Shown one piece after another: positions 33,801 through 45,707 of a stretch of DNA of 64,000 bases (its first letter is position 1; each line of letters opens with the position of its first letter). The DNA is from Proales similis (Eukaryota; Rotifera; Eurotatoria; Ploima; Proalidae), in NCBI GenBank assembly GCA_019059635.1, contig JAGVRJ010000003.1, positions 1,798,001-1,862,000 of the forward strand, read 5' to 3'. The position numbers were made by a program, and so were the translations under genes. Below the pieces are notes generated by a model. It saw nothing but the letters and a program-made list of their open reading frames with translations, was not told the DNA's origin and did no database searches.

Positions 33801-34772
33801 ATCGGATTCTTTCCTGAATTGTCCAAGTTTCTAATCAGATTGTTTCGATTTTCTTTGTCATTTGAGTAAGATTCTTGTTTAATTCAATTATATTTGTGCT
33901 CTTCTATTTACCAAATTCAATCGCATGGAAGAGGGGTATGCTTCCCTGCGAGTCGCGTTTTTGAACAAGTCTTTCAAATATCGGTCGCTTTCCCAACCGT
34001 TCCTCAATATACAGAAAGCACTTGGGAGAAGGAGCTCTTAAGCTGTGATGAACCAAATTTTGTTCGAGCTTGTCCCCACACTCTATGACTTTGGTTAGTT
34101 TCGAATTTTTCAACAAATAATGCTCGATCCAATTTCGATTGCCGAAAAGTACCTTTGTCCAATTCGTTGTTTCTAAAGGCTAAAATCAATTCGCGCTTTT
34201 GAAAAATGAATTCGGCGAGGGTTTCTCAGATAAATACCTTCGAAAATGAAATCAATTATTTGAGAATCCAAGGCCGATGCCGCAGCGTGTAGAAGAGTTT
34301 CTCCTTTCACGGTCTTGCGATTGATTAAACAAGCCAAGTCGAACGGTGAATAGTTCAAAAATTTCCTGAAAAATTTAATTGATCCAAATCTGGCCGCCTA
34401 TTTAGACAATTTTCATCTAGGTGCTGTTTAATAGTTTTTTTCGACCACTTGCATGGAACAGGATGTTGAAAGAACTCTGCTCGTCGATAGCCCCTAGCTG
34501 TTCCTTTTGTCTTTCAATATTGGAAATTAGCGACTCTTCGATTGAATTGAATTCTTTCTGAAACTGAGAAACGCCGCTCGAGCCGCTTTTTTCGAGTTTC
34601 TCAACAAGTAAATCGATCTTGGTCAAATTGTCCACAAGATTGGTCTCGAGCGCATAGCAGTCAATGACTAAGATAAGGTAAAAATTACTTTTTGCCGGTT
34701 AACATTCAATTCTTCTTGTTTACTTTTATCCATCGGAATAGGCTGAGTAGCTTTTTTCTTTTCTCTTTTCAT
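30826..34772 (-). CDS. TRP-superfamily cation channel with N-terminal ankyrin repeats
   Basis: Multi-exon gene read from an ATG at 34772 to the stop at 30826. A short basic N-terminus is followed by ankyrin repeats (clear units GETLLHAAASALDSQIIDFI near 34.28 kb, FTPLHYAARNAGKQVIEYL near 33.17 kb, and TPLYLAAQFGNFEGVHCFI across the intron near 33.04 kb). A pre-S1 segment has FDLFCHPIINKLVEERW (32.5 kb). S1 is FFALIFYLTYFLLWCLWG; S2 to S5 lie between 32.2 and 31.5 kb; the pore helix is around IPRTIYSMFRFPFTFDFE (31.3 kb). S6 (exon 31195-31080) reads SVILTNILIAQLNFTF, followed by KIQEESKGRFYWEKA. The post-S6 part resembles TRPM or TRPV; the ankyrin N-terminus fits TRPV/TRPA. Subfamily is therefore open. 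Some internal splice sites (31.8-31.96 kb, 34.4 kb) are provisional. Confidence 0.78.
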
Positions 34773-35104
34773 ATTTTATGATTTGCCTAACATTTAGCCC
34801 TGGCATACAAAGCAGTTAAAGTTCAGGGACATGAATTACTCAGTTTGAGAAGAAATCCCAACTCGGTTGTCATAGTAATGTTTCGCGATTGCATAGAACG
34901 CATTAAATAATTTCACTTTTCTTAGTCTTTCACAAATCTGCCGCTCAGTTGCTTTTTCGAAATCCAGAAATTTTTTCGGCTCGGACTGTAAAAACTCGTT
35001 TTAAAATGAACCTTTTTATTGAAAATTTATCAAATGTGCAGTGCTAAAAAGGGACACGAATCGAGCTAGCTCCAGTTATAATCAGAACGACAGATAAATC
35101 CGTC
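34773..35104. other. Gap between TRP and POLDIP3-like genes
   Basis: 332 bp, containing the TRP promoter and the 3' flank of the POLDIP3-like gene. No gene is seen. Confidence 0.5.
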
Positions 35105-36157
35105 CTAGAGCTTTACAGTAAACGTTACTGGCCGACTTGAGCTAGAGCTTGGGTCCTTGCTACCAAACAACACTTTGCTCACAATTGAGCTGTCCACACG
35201 CACTTTAGATGCCCGGCCTGAGTTCTCGTTTATAAACGGCAGATGCGCCTTCTCTCCGGTCAGCGATTTAAAACGATCTGAGAGAGTGTTGGTGGCACGT
35301 TCAGTTGGACGAGAAGGCGGCACAGCAAATACCGAGCTGCTTAGTGTCGGCTTTTTTGAGGCTGCCTCTCTGCTTTGCGCGCTGGCCAGCTCGATGCACA
35401 TTCGCCGACCGTCTAATTCGCTCCGGTCATATTTACTTTTGGCTTCGGTTGCATGTTCCTGACGCACATAAACAACTTCGGCAATGCCTTTGTCGACCAG
35501 CTGTGCTCTCTTGATCGGCCCAATGTCGGCAAACAATTCCAGTATATCGTCTTCTGTTACTCTTGGATGAAGATTTGAAACGATGAGTTTGTAACCACTA
35601 TTGCTAGTCTTGGGCCCGACTTCTTCTCTTTCGTCCATCTCCATCATCTCCTGATCTTCCTGCTCTCTTGTAGTTTCATTTCTCGCCGATCTAGGCGGCG
35701 AATTGATCGAACGCTGAGGAGCAGAAGTTTGAAACAGATCGTTGGCTACTTGAATGCGCAATGGTCCGATACGGCTCTCCGGCAGTTCTTTTTCTGCAAG
35801 ATCGTTTTTAACGGTAACTACTGTGCTCGCGCCTCGATTGAGCACAATGTGATTGCTTGAATCCAAAGTGCGCACTCCATTGCGATCTCGGCGAACACGC
35901 CCTAGTCCGGTAACAACAACCAAAGGTTCACTTGATCTACTTCGCTTTGGTTGACCAGTCTGGTTATTGACTAACACTTCTTTGATGTGTTGCTTTTGTT
36001 GTTTGGCCGTAAGAAGCTGCCGAGCATCGAAACTCTTCTTGACTGCTCCTTGCTTAATTCCTAGCCGCGAACGAGCGTCAAACTCTTGGGTCGAGGCACT
36101 CTTGCGCACTCCGCTCAATCGACCTGATTGGATCAGCTTGTCTTGAAACCTTCCCAT
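35105..36157 (-). CDS. POLDIP3: POLDIP3 / SKAR-like RNA-binding protein (ALYREF family), intronless
   Basis: 350 aa. POLDIP3/SKAR joins the exon junction complex and TREX-linked mRNA export, and couples S6K1 to translation of spliced mRNA. The N-terminus carries DAR motifs typical of this protein (QEFDARSRLG and KKSFDARQLL, residues about 24-50). A single RRM lies at residues about 188-260: YKLIVSNLHPRVTEDDILEL contains the RNP2-like strand, and IAEVVYVRQEHA the RNP1-like strand. Outside the RRM the protein is Arg/Ser-rich. The C-terminal region is low complexity (KDPSSSSSRPV). ALYREF is shorter and lacks the DAR repeats, which argues for POLDIP3. The gene has no introns and is divergent from SUPT20H. 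Confidence 0.82.
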   Translation of the reverse strand: MGRFQDKLIQSGRLSGVRKSASTQEFDARSRLGIKQGAVKKSFDARQLLTAKQQKQHIKEVLVNNQTGQPKRSRSSEPLVVVTGLGRVRRDRNGVRTLDSSNHIVLNRGASTVVTVKNDLAEKELPESRIGPLRIQVANDLFQTSAPQRSINSPPRSARNETTREQEDQEMMEMDEREEVGPKTSNSGYKLIVSNLHPRVTEDDILELFADIGPIKRAQLVDKGIAEVVYVRQEHATEAKSKYDRSELDGRRMCIELASAQSREAASKKPTLSSSVFAVPPSRPTERATNTLSDRFKSLTGEKAHLPFINENSGRASKVRVDSSIVSKVLFGSKDPSSSSSRPVTFTVKL

Positions 36158-36860
36158 TAGACGTCGTGGTCTTACTCGCTCCGCTTATGTCGACTAGTTG
36201 GTGCGACCTGACTTTCTCTTAAACTTGAACGGGTAGACGTGATCAATATGCAAACATGTCGACAGTCTGACAGACTTAACTCGTCGCGCAAAACAAACTG
36301 TACGCTCCGGTTCCCGGAATACCGATATTCGTCATTCAAACCACGATGCTTTCCGATTGAGATCAAAAGCTGACCAACACGCAGCTTGAATATTTGAATT
36401 CTTTGAAACAAACAAAAGAAAACGCCAAAAGATATCATGTTTTAATTTGATGCAATTATCGATAATGAAGAAAATGTAACTTTAATTTTAGTTTTGACAG
36501 GCGTTCCCTCTTGAGCGTCTTGGACTTGGGCCTGAGCTTAAATAAATGAGAAACGGTCGATTTCATTCTCGAGGCATCTGAAGCAACTCTCTGTTCTAAT
36601 CTGGACAACTTTGAACAATCAGCTGATTTAAAGACAAATTCTTAGTCATTTGTGTTTTGCAAGCAGAAATTCTTTAGTAGTCGAACGCTTGTTTACTCAA
36701 GCACGCACTGCATTCAAGTGGGCTAGAATTCGCCAAGGAGATTGCTACCGACTGCGACCAGCACTTGCATGAGGCGATTGGCTCGGAGGTAAAGCTTTCC
36801 AAACTAGAAGCTTCATGGCTTGCAAATAATCAATCAAAGGTAACGGTGTAAGACGACCTC
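36158..36860. other. Divergent promoter region between POLDIP3-like and SUPT20H
   Basis: 703 bp. On the plus strand around 36.73-36.83 kb an open stretch reads LEFAKEIATDCDQHLHEA, which resembles the N-terminal helix of SUPT20H. It could be an upstream exon, but I find no ATG or phase-consistent splice to join it, so it is left out of the CDS. Confidence 0.4.
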
Positions 36861-39496
36861 ATGTTTGAATGGTTCGAAGAGCCGCATGGAGCCGGTGAAA
36901 GGCGCATATGGGCGTCTAATCAGCAGGAGGAGGATGACGAGGAAGAGGAGGAGGAAGAAGAAGTGAGACCACGTGACCGTGTTAACCAGCAGCTCGCTCA
37001 GACGGTCGGACTCAAACGCAAACTTCGACAACTCTGGCAGAGCACTGAACCTATGCGGCTTAACACATCGAGCAATCTGCTCGATAAGTTAATCAAACTA
37101 GAACCAAAATACAACTCAATGGTGCTTAATTTGTACGAGAGCGGCTTCACCATCGGCTTTTGCGTGCCCAGTGCTCCACTACTTGACAAAGTGCAAACTC
37201 AAATGATGCCTTACGACCAGTCTGACCTTCTCGAAAACGTCAGCTTCGGTGAAATTCCTGCAATTCTTATCGACTTGATCGATCGACTCGATGTAAGCCC
37301 TTCGTCCAGTTACAATTGCCCAAGATTTTTTTTTATTTCAATTCGATCTTGCTCTCAAGATTAATCTCTTTTATGATGGCTGTGTGATCCTTGAAATCCG
37401 TGACAAACGCTTGACAACCAACTTGGCCGGTGTGTCTCATTTGAAGCGTATATTATTACGTCCCACAGTGCAAACTCTTTTGGCTGATTTAAATACTATT
37501 TCAAACGCTGGCTCGCATGTTTGGACTCAAGAAGATAAATACTCCCTCGAAAGCCAACTCTTATTGGCGACCAGCGGCCCCTTGTCCCTCTCGCCCAATC
37601 TGAACGTGTCCGTGGCGAAACTTGAGCTCAGCCGGTTCAAATTCAAATTCAACGACCCCAGCCTAAAGCGACTGCTCCGCTCTCAGACCTTTAAACGCTT
37701 TTCTAGCGCTTGTTCATTTCGCTTGCCACTTCCGCTAAGTATTGCCAAGCTGCGACAGAGACATCCCATTTCTGTTCGCAAGTCTACGAGTCAATTCAGA
37801 TGGCCAAAAGCACTCATTGACTCATCCATCAAACATCCTAAACTCGTTAAGCAGTTGAGTCCGCCACCGTTCGTCGCACCATCTTCCATGCAAACGGAAG
37901 AGCTGACTCCGGTCGAAGAGATTGTGCTCGAGGCAAACGATTTCATGAGCAAGAACGGTTATTCTCGCATACTTATCCTGAAACGCAACACCGATGGAGT
38001 TCTATTTGGACAGTTAGCACTCTCACATGACCTTTCAAGGTCAGCTTTATTCGAGCTGGGCACTTTAGAAAACGCAGAAAGGTAATTTAAATACACTAAA
38101 CAAAACGTATCGGCTATATGAACGCGGCATTTTATTAAGATATGTGCATCAATACGTGAAAATATTCACTGAAGAAGGCAGACGCTCTGTCCGGCTGAGA
38201 CATAACTTGGCCGAAGCCAAGTCTGGCGAGCGGATCATGTCGACCATAGTAAAACAGCCCGTCAATTCAGCAGCATTAAAGGGAATTTGCTTCAATTCGC
38301 TGTTCCCAAGCAACGCCGTAATCTGTCGTTTTGATCAATTCGGTCTTGGAACATTTTCTATTGTTTAAAACCCATGAAGGATATTCTAGACCAACAGCTC
38401 AAGCTCTATCAAATGCATTTGGCTCAAGAAATGCATTCTAATCTTGAAGTGAAACAAAAGTTTCTAAACGAACCAGCTCAACTTGCTGTCAATCAGCGGG
38501 CCATAAGTGCACACGGATCCGATCCTCCGATTTCGACACCTATTGAAAAGTGGGTTCTAATCATTCTTTAAGTTTGAGTTCATCGACTTTAAATTGCTTT
38601 AATTGTATTTACAGGCATCCAACACCCAATACTTTGATGCCACCACAGGCAAATGTGGCTCCGGTTGATTGGCATATGTATTCTCAGGACGAAAAAGAAA
38701 CCAAATCGAGTCCGGCTATCAGTGGAAGGGTTCTCAGCAATCTTAAACCAAAACTTCAGTCGTCTACCGCGATGAGTGGTGTTCAAGGTTTGAAAAAGCT
38801 ATAATACTCAATGCTCATTCAAGTTTTTAAAAGGCTCTTGCTTGTCAAGGAAATGTGCCATCAAACGAAGGTAGTAGTTGTACTGGAGCGACTAGCAAGC
38901 CCAAGAAGCGCAACGTCAGCGGCAGTGATTCGCAGCCCAAAAATAGAGGCGGAAAGCGTCGAAAAAATTCTACCAATACTTCAATAGCTCCCAAGTCCAA
39001 GACACCCTGTGCTGGACTGGAGCCAGAGGCGCCTAAAGCAGTGATTCTACCTAGCCCAACCATTCTGAATCAAAATTCTGGACTGGTGCAAAAAATTGCT
39101 GCGCCATCGAACAATCCGCCTCCGACTAAAATCATAAACGCATCTGATGTCTTGAAGAAAATTAATTTGGAGAATAGGTCCCTTTTCTTTGCAGTCAATA
39201 CTCCTTCAACTGATTCTGATCGATCCAAACGTACAGTCAATCAAGCCAATATTCCAGCTCAGGCCCATCAAATTAGACTTCTTCCCAATGTTCGAAACGA
39301 GACTGGCATGCCCATCAGATCTGTGCAATATCATGTGCAGAAAATTGCAGACATGTCCAGTGTGCATCGATATGAAGCGTCTAATCAAGATAGTATCGGA
39401 CCACGGGTTATTATCAATCACAACGGAAGCAGCAGCTTTGTGGCTCAGAATACTGGAGCGGGCGCCTCGCATGGTTCATACTCCATCTTACCCTGA
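36861..39496 (+). CDS. SUPT20H: SPT20 homologue, SAGA complex subunit
   Basis: Structural subunit of the SAGA histone acetyltransferase coactivator. The SPT20 domain is recognisable: YNSMVLNLYESGFTIGF, then after an intron at 37291 INLFYDGCVILEIRD, LKRILLRPTVQTLLADL, and WTQEDKYSLESQLLLATS. These match the vertebrate SPT20 pattern (FY.GCVI.E.RD, ILLRPT.QTL, WTQED…LESQL.LAT) in order and spacing. After the domain the sequence becomes less conserved: a stretch ending KILKRN-type residues, a region with RYVHQYVKIFTEEG, then low-complexity Ser/Asn/Pro-rich sequence with a basic block KPKNRGGKRRKN-like (about 38.94 kb), to the stop at 39496. Introns also lie near 38.08, 38.32, 38.55 and 38.79 kb. 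An acidic run (EEDDEEEEEEEE) sits near the start. The true start may be upstream. An AATAAA lies at 39647. Confidence 0.85.
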
Positions 39497-42202
39497 TTAA
39501 GCACAAGAGTACAGCACAGCCGCTGTGGCGCAATTTTTGCTGGCAGGCTACGATTCGTTTTTAATTCCACAGACTTCTATCGAACTGACATCGACATACG
39601 CTTTGTTGTATTTTATGCTGTTTTAGTTAAACTCTATTTTTACGAGAATAAAAGAACCCAAGTGAAATATCTAAACTAAACTGTTTTTCGTTGAACTAAG
39701 CTGCGGCTGAATTAAACTCACGAGAGAAAAGATGTTCGAGTCGTAAGAAATTATTGTCTAGGTTAGCATTCCAAGCTCGACTTGGCGAGAAGCTGAAACT
39801 TCGCTAGAAGAAAAGCTCAAAAAGCTAGTATGGCGTGTGTGAATTAGAAGCTCAGTCAGCTGTGCATGATAACAGCTGCGCTTTTCATTAACGGCCAGCC
39901 TGAACGTGTCAGAGTTCGGCTTTTCTTAAAAACGAATCAAAATTGAGTGATGATAAACTGCTCTTCTCTGTGTGCTCATTTTTTTTTTATGTTTCTGTTC
40001 TCTATTCCAGACTCATTTTGCCTACTCTGCTGGTTTGCCCATCTCCCAGCCAATGAGCTCATCGATCGGTAAAGAGAGTCCGAGCATGAAATCTGCTTTA
40101 AGGATGCAGAAGTAGTCTCCAATTAGTGGACGCATTAAAAGTCCAGTGGCAGTACCGGGCAGCGAGTGAAATGCACAAGAGGGAATCGCGAGTAACGGAG
40201 CGAGCGTAAAATAATCAAAATAAATCAGGAGTAAAAAACAATCTGGATGAACAAACAATCAAAACAGACTCGCGTGGGAGATGACCGCTTGCTAGCTGGC
40301 TGGCTGGCTAAATTGGGCAATTTATTTATGACCCCGTTTGCAATACCACCACTTTGCAAAATGTAGGCCTCCAAGCGCATCTTCTCTAACCATGCCTCTC
40401 TTTCCCTCTTATCGTGCGAATTTAATTAATCAATTGCTTTCTTGGCGCCGGATGTGGCACGGTCCGTTTTAACGATTATTTTTCGCGTTGATTTGTTCTA
40501 ATTCCATTCTAGAGCGTTTGAGAACCATGAAAAATTCGCCATCTGTGTGTATGTGATTCGGTCGTGGAAGCAAGCGATTTAAGAAGTAAGCAGGCAATGC
40601 AGATAGAAAAGAGCGGATGCGGCCAATTAATTGCGTACACGATAAAGAGGCTTGCGGTCAGATGCTTGTAGCGTAATTGCTGTGAGATTAAATAACTGAA
40701 GCGATCTAGAAAAGTATAGGGAAAATAAGGAGAACAGATAGGAGGAGAGAAAGAAAACTCGATGGTAACCAAAGAGAGTATGCGGGAATCGCAGGCGCGC
40801 CGAGAATAGACTTTGAATCAGCTGCAGACTTGATTGATTCGATAGTGATGCTTGCTCATGCGCGCAGTCGAATGCAGACAAGCAGGCGGGCAAAAACAAG
40901 AGAGAGAGCTATCTTATCGTTCGAACTGCGCATCGAATGATTGATGATGTGAGGCTGAATTGCATTTTCGTCTTATCGCCTGCTCATCTTGCCTCTGGGC
41001 CAATCTAGGGTCCGTCAAATGCGAGTGATCGAATAAGCGAGTGAGAGCGAACAAACTGGGCAGACAGCCAAAGGCCTGTCGATTTAATTCTAAGGCTTCA
41101 CTAGATCTCGAGTGCTTGATTGACCTGGAGAAGAAGGCCGGACGACCCGCCGCCGATTCAAATTTCAATTTCGAATAAATTAGCAATGTTGAGAATTCGC
41201 GCTAATTTCATATTCGATGTTTGACGCTTTTCAACGTCCTATTTGCTTTTTACCTTGTGATGGGGGGCATCAATTATGATTTATATTTGTCAGTCTTCTT
41301 CCCATTTCACTCAAAACTTGCATCTCTTCTTCTCTTCACTTTCTTCTCACAATTTTATTCTCCATACACGGTTGCTTCTCATGCGTGAAATGAGCAAGAT
41401 AAGATGCATTGGGCAGTGCCGAAAAATGAAACCGAGAAATAGTGCGTGTGAAAGCGAAAAGGCAGACGAGAGAAAGAAATTATGAACCCATGCTGTCTGT
41501 TTTAGGGCTGGTGAAAGACAAGATAACCTGTGTATTGTCCATTAGAGCACACATACCCTGCAGGGTGCAATCAACGCGCCATGAAAGCTATTTGACCTGA
41601 TAGCCATGGGCCAATTTGACTCTGTGACGCTTCAAGCGTCTATTTCACCAAAATCTTCATTCATTTTGCTACCACAGAGACAGTAATTAAATTTAGATTG
41701 ACGTGAGCAAAAAAGGCAGATGATGCCGATTTTATCGATTCCATCATCTATTAGGATGAGTTATGCTCTGGGTTGAATAAAGCGAGCGCTTGAAATGCAC
41801 TCGGCTTGGGCCAAGCGTGGCCTGATTACCAAGCCTTGAAAACTTAGCCCAAAGACATGCATAGTGCTGATAATCGATGTGTGACATTCGACCTAAATTC
41901 TTTTCCTTTTTTGTCTGTTCATGATTGAATTGGAAATGAGAGCGTTTTTATGCTCTCGTGTTCTCTATTTGAATTAATAATCCGGATACAAGTTTTGTTT
42001 GCCTCTTCTAATCTTCGCATGTTCTCGTATTCGGCCACATAGTCTATCCTGTATTCGTGAATTTAAATGCGCGGCCGCTTTTTTGCGTAGGACAAAGATT
42101 TTAAGTGGCAGACAACACAGAAGCTTCATTTGCTAGTTTGCTCTCGCTCGTGCATTCTTAATTTCCGCGACTTTCATTTTTCCTGCACTTTAATTTTAGA
42201 CG
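39497..42202. other. Intergenic region upstream of quaking
   Basis: 2.7 kb. The SUPT20H poly(A) signal is at 39647-39652. No coding feature is supported; ORFs up to 90 codons lack domain signal. A likely 5' UTR splice acceptor (TAATTTTAG) lies just before the quaking exon 1A ATG, suggesting an untranslated upstream exon. Regulatory content is probable but not identified. Confidence 0.45.
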
Positions 42203-45200
42203 ATGATTTTAAGTCAGACAAACGCTAGCCAGGTGCAGGCAAGCGTAGAGCCGAAATGCCACGAAAATGTCAGCATGGGCCCACAATTCTCTCAAAAAGT
42301 AGACGTGAACAACAATAGTGCGGCTTTGAACCAATCTACAACGGCTTCAAACAATGCGGCTATAGCTAGCAATAACGCAGCTGCTACGAATTCAAGCCCT
42401 CAAAATCAAAACGCTTCGGCGGCAATATCAGCTCATCCTCAATTCTACGCTCAAATGGTCAATCCAGCACCTCAGCCTATGAGCCAGGCACCAATCAAAG
42501 CGGAAAATGGCTCTTTGAATTATACTAGTGCGGCTGCATACATGGGACTACCATCGGTCACCTCACTTGACCCTTACCACCACCAACTACAAGGACAGCA
42601 AGCACATTCAGCTGCCGCCTATCACCAAACAGTGAGCGGAATGCATCTGATCGGTGGAATATACGGCGCTTCAGCTCTCATTCCTCATGCAACGGCCGCG
42701 ACCAGCGTTCCAGATGAGCATCACAGCTTATACGAATACATGCATCAGCTGCTCGAAGAAAAAGAGAAGCTGAAAGAGCTTTTCAACGAGCCGTTTAACA
42801 TAGTCATGCCGATTTCTGCTCGACTCCTAGACGAAGGTTTGTTTCTCTTTATTATTATTTTAGAGCATTCCATGTGGATGGAATTGAGTCATTAAGTGGA
42901 GCCGCCCAATCTATTCCCCATTATCCCATTAGCCTTATCTGTTCTTTTTAACTCGTTGTGAGCTTTAGCTTCTAATCGCTCGCTGCTCTCGAGCGTATCA
43001 TGCCGGTCGACAACATGTTTCGATGGAGCAATTTAGAGCGCTTGTTTATGAACGGCCTAAAAAAAAAGCAGAAGCCGAGCCCATATTGAGTCGTTGGGCC
43101 GCGCCGGCTGAAACATAAATCTCAGACGCACCGTTCATTGAGATTCAAATTACGATTCCGACTTTTGGCATTGTGAGATTAGGGTGTTTCGTTTCTCTGG
43201 TTGCTCTCTTCGTTCCTCGGTTTCTGAATTGCTCAATTGAGCAAACCTTTTACGACAAGCGCCCGCTCAATGTTTATTTTTTTGTGCTTGTGTATTTCGC
43301 TCTAGTTCACATATGAATGAATACCTTCAAGTTGTATCGCCTGGATTGTTCACTCGCCCTCGTGGCCCCTCGCTTCTTTATTTTTCTCTCCTTTACTTTA
43401 AACAAAGTTTTTCTTTTATTTTTCCTAAGCGCTGAGAGCTTTTTCTGTTTTCTCAACTCCACGCAGCAGCCCTCTCGAAATTCATCGGAGGCCAAGTGCA
43501 AATTTTCGGCGGCCACTCGTTGACAATTGACAATCAAAATAGAGCCGTGCTCTCCTTCTCTCTTTTTTTTTCTCTCTCTCACTTCACCTTTATGTTTTGC
43601 TTTCGCTATTCGTGAATAATTCGCGTTTTGAAATTATGCCGCAAAGGCTTTCAAGTTTCATTCCGCTCGTGTGTGCTGGACTTTTTCCATTTTTGATTTT
43701 TTTCGAATTCTCGAACGCTTACAAGTTTCATAAATTATTATTTCGAGTCACTCAATCGCGGCAAGCACTACCGCCTAGAAAAGCCGGCTCTAAATCGCTT
43801 TCATCTTTTTTGCCCGATGTCGGACTCATTCAGCTGACAATTAATCGCCTATGTTGTTTTCTTATTTATTTATATATAAATTTGTTTTTTTCGTTGGGCA
43901 AGATTGCCACTCAGGTCTCACTTCGCTCTCTCGCTTTTAAGATTACGGGGTGCACACTCGGGTCTGCGACAAGCATTGTTTCAACTCCGTAGCGAGTAAA
44001 CTCGCATCACCAAGTAACCAGCTAACGACCTAATCCGTTTATTTTAATTATGGCAATGATTGTAAAGATTACTTAACCCTAAGAGCGCTTTGTGTCGACT
44101 GCCGCTATAAAATAATCAAGGGTGTGCAAAAGGAGGGCAACACTCACTCGCTTGCTTGCTCGGTTACTCATTAGCTTGCTCGCTCATTCGTCGCTATTCA
44201 AGCGTTTTGATGGCCGAGCAGTTTAATAACTCAGAGTATTTGGCACAACTGCTGAAGGATAAAAAGCAGTTGGCCGCCTTTCCAAATGTATTCATTCATT
44301 TGGAACGCCTTCTCGATGAGGGTAAGCATTCGCTCCGTCCTTGACTCAATTCCCACCCGTTGGAAATGCGCTCACTAGCACATTTTGCCTCTTTCATCAC
44401 TTCTTGCCTATTTTATTCTACGATTTGTCTCACCGCTTTGAAATCTAAAAGAAATAAGCCGAATTCGTACAAATTTATTTCAACTTGGTGGAAAGGATCT
44501 GCTCAGTCTGCCCGAAGCAGTCGGGCCACAAACACAGCTCACCGAGAAGCTCTATGTTCCGGTTAAAGAATATCCTGACGTAAGTTAGAATCTCGCTTCC
44601 TGTTTGGCTCAAAAACAGAAAAGTCAAATTGGAAAAAAAAGTTCAATTTTGTCGGTCGGATTTTGGGACCACGTGGCATGACTGCCAAACAGCTGGAACA
44701 GGAAACGGGTTGCAAAATAATGGTCCGTGGTAAAGGCTCAATGCGTGATAAAACCAAAGTAATTTTTTGCTTTTTTCCGTATTGCCAAGCTAAAATATAC
44801 TTTCATAATGTTCTAGGAAGAACAAATGAAAGGCAAACCGAATTGGGAGCATTTGAACGACGAACTTCACGTCTTAATCACAGTTGAGGACACCAAAAAT
44901 AGAGCAGAAGTGAAAATCAAAAGAGCAGTGGAAGAGATTAAAAAACTGCTCGTGCCTGCTGTAAGTTTTTTGCTAAAAACTTTTCAATTCCTCGGCGCGA
45001 CATCGATAGCCAGATGATTCAAACATGAAATATGCAGTCAAGGTGAAATTCTTGGCATTGTAAACGTGCTTGTAATTCAATGTTGTCTGTAAAATTCATA
45101 TTGTATCACCGGTGTCATAACGTCTTTTCATCACCCTTACTTGATTGAACTTGATTCTAATTGTTCATTTTTAGCCTGAAGGAGAAGATGAACTAAAGAA

Positions 45201-45707
45201 AAAGCAGTTAATGGAGCTGGCCATCATAAACGGAACATACCGAGATAACAGCAAACTAGCCGGAAAATTGCAATATTTGCTGCCAGGCGGAGGAGCTATA
45301 GGGTTGCCTGTGGCGTCGGCAAACGGCACGACTGCTTTACGAACTTCACCTTCAGCCGCCATTCCTCAACAGTATCTTATACAATCGCGAATCCATCCGC
45401 AGCTTGCTGCTGCTAGCTCAGCCGGTGCTCAGCAAATAATCGCCTCGACAGATCCCACCACTGGTTTAATTTACACAATTCCAGCTGTATATCAGGATGC
45501 CAACGGCTTGGCTGCGTCACAGACCCTTCTCGAGTACCCTTCCGGTATTGAGCTCTCACAAGCAGGTTGGCAACCTTTCTTTACAACTCGTTTGTAATGA
45601 ACTCAAAACAAAAATCTCAAAAAGGCTCTATGCGACCCCAGCGAGTTTCGTCAGTAGGTTCTGCTTCGATCAGAGCCCACCCTTATGCCCGAGTTACACT
45701 CTCATGA
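42203..45707 (+). CDS. QKI: Quaking / HOW STAR-family KH RNA-binding protein with two alternative first coding exons
   Basis: STAR proteins bind ACUAAY-type sites in RNA and control splicing, stability and export. Exon 1A is 42203-42836 and exon 1B 44210-44321; both end in LLDE plus one base and can splice to the common exons 44452-44579, 44642-44758, 44817-44960, 45175-45565 and 45625-45707. This gives 498 or 324 aa. The KH domain has [16 protein letters not shown] (GPRG loop) and [15 protein letters not shown]2 is [19 protein letters not shown]. Exon 1B encodes the usual QUA1 helix ([16 protein letters not shown]). Exon 1A encodes about 180 residues of Asn/Ala/Gln/His-rich sequence, then a second QUA1-like helix ([18 protein letters not shown]). 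The C-terminus RAHPYARVT resembles the nuclear signal of QKI-5. Human QKI-5 has 341 aa, like the 1B form. Confidence 0.93.
43950..44209 (+). promoter_or_regulatory. QKI: Probable internal promoter of quaking (exon 1B)
   Basis: Exon 1B starts with its own ATG at 44210 and has no convincing upstream acceptor. The preceding 250 bp has a TATAAA-like element (GCTATAAAATAATC near 44.1 kb) about 100 bp before the ATG. Promoter use is inferred. Confidence 0.45.

Noticed and set aside
36172-36438. 88-codon minus-strand ORF upstream of the POLDIP3-like gene
   Set aside because: It sits in the divergent promoter region and has no domain or splice link to the gene.
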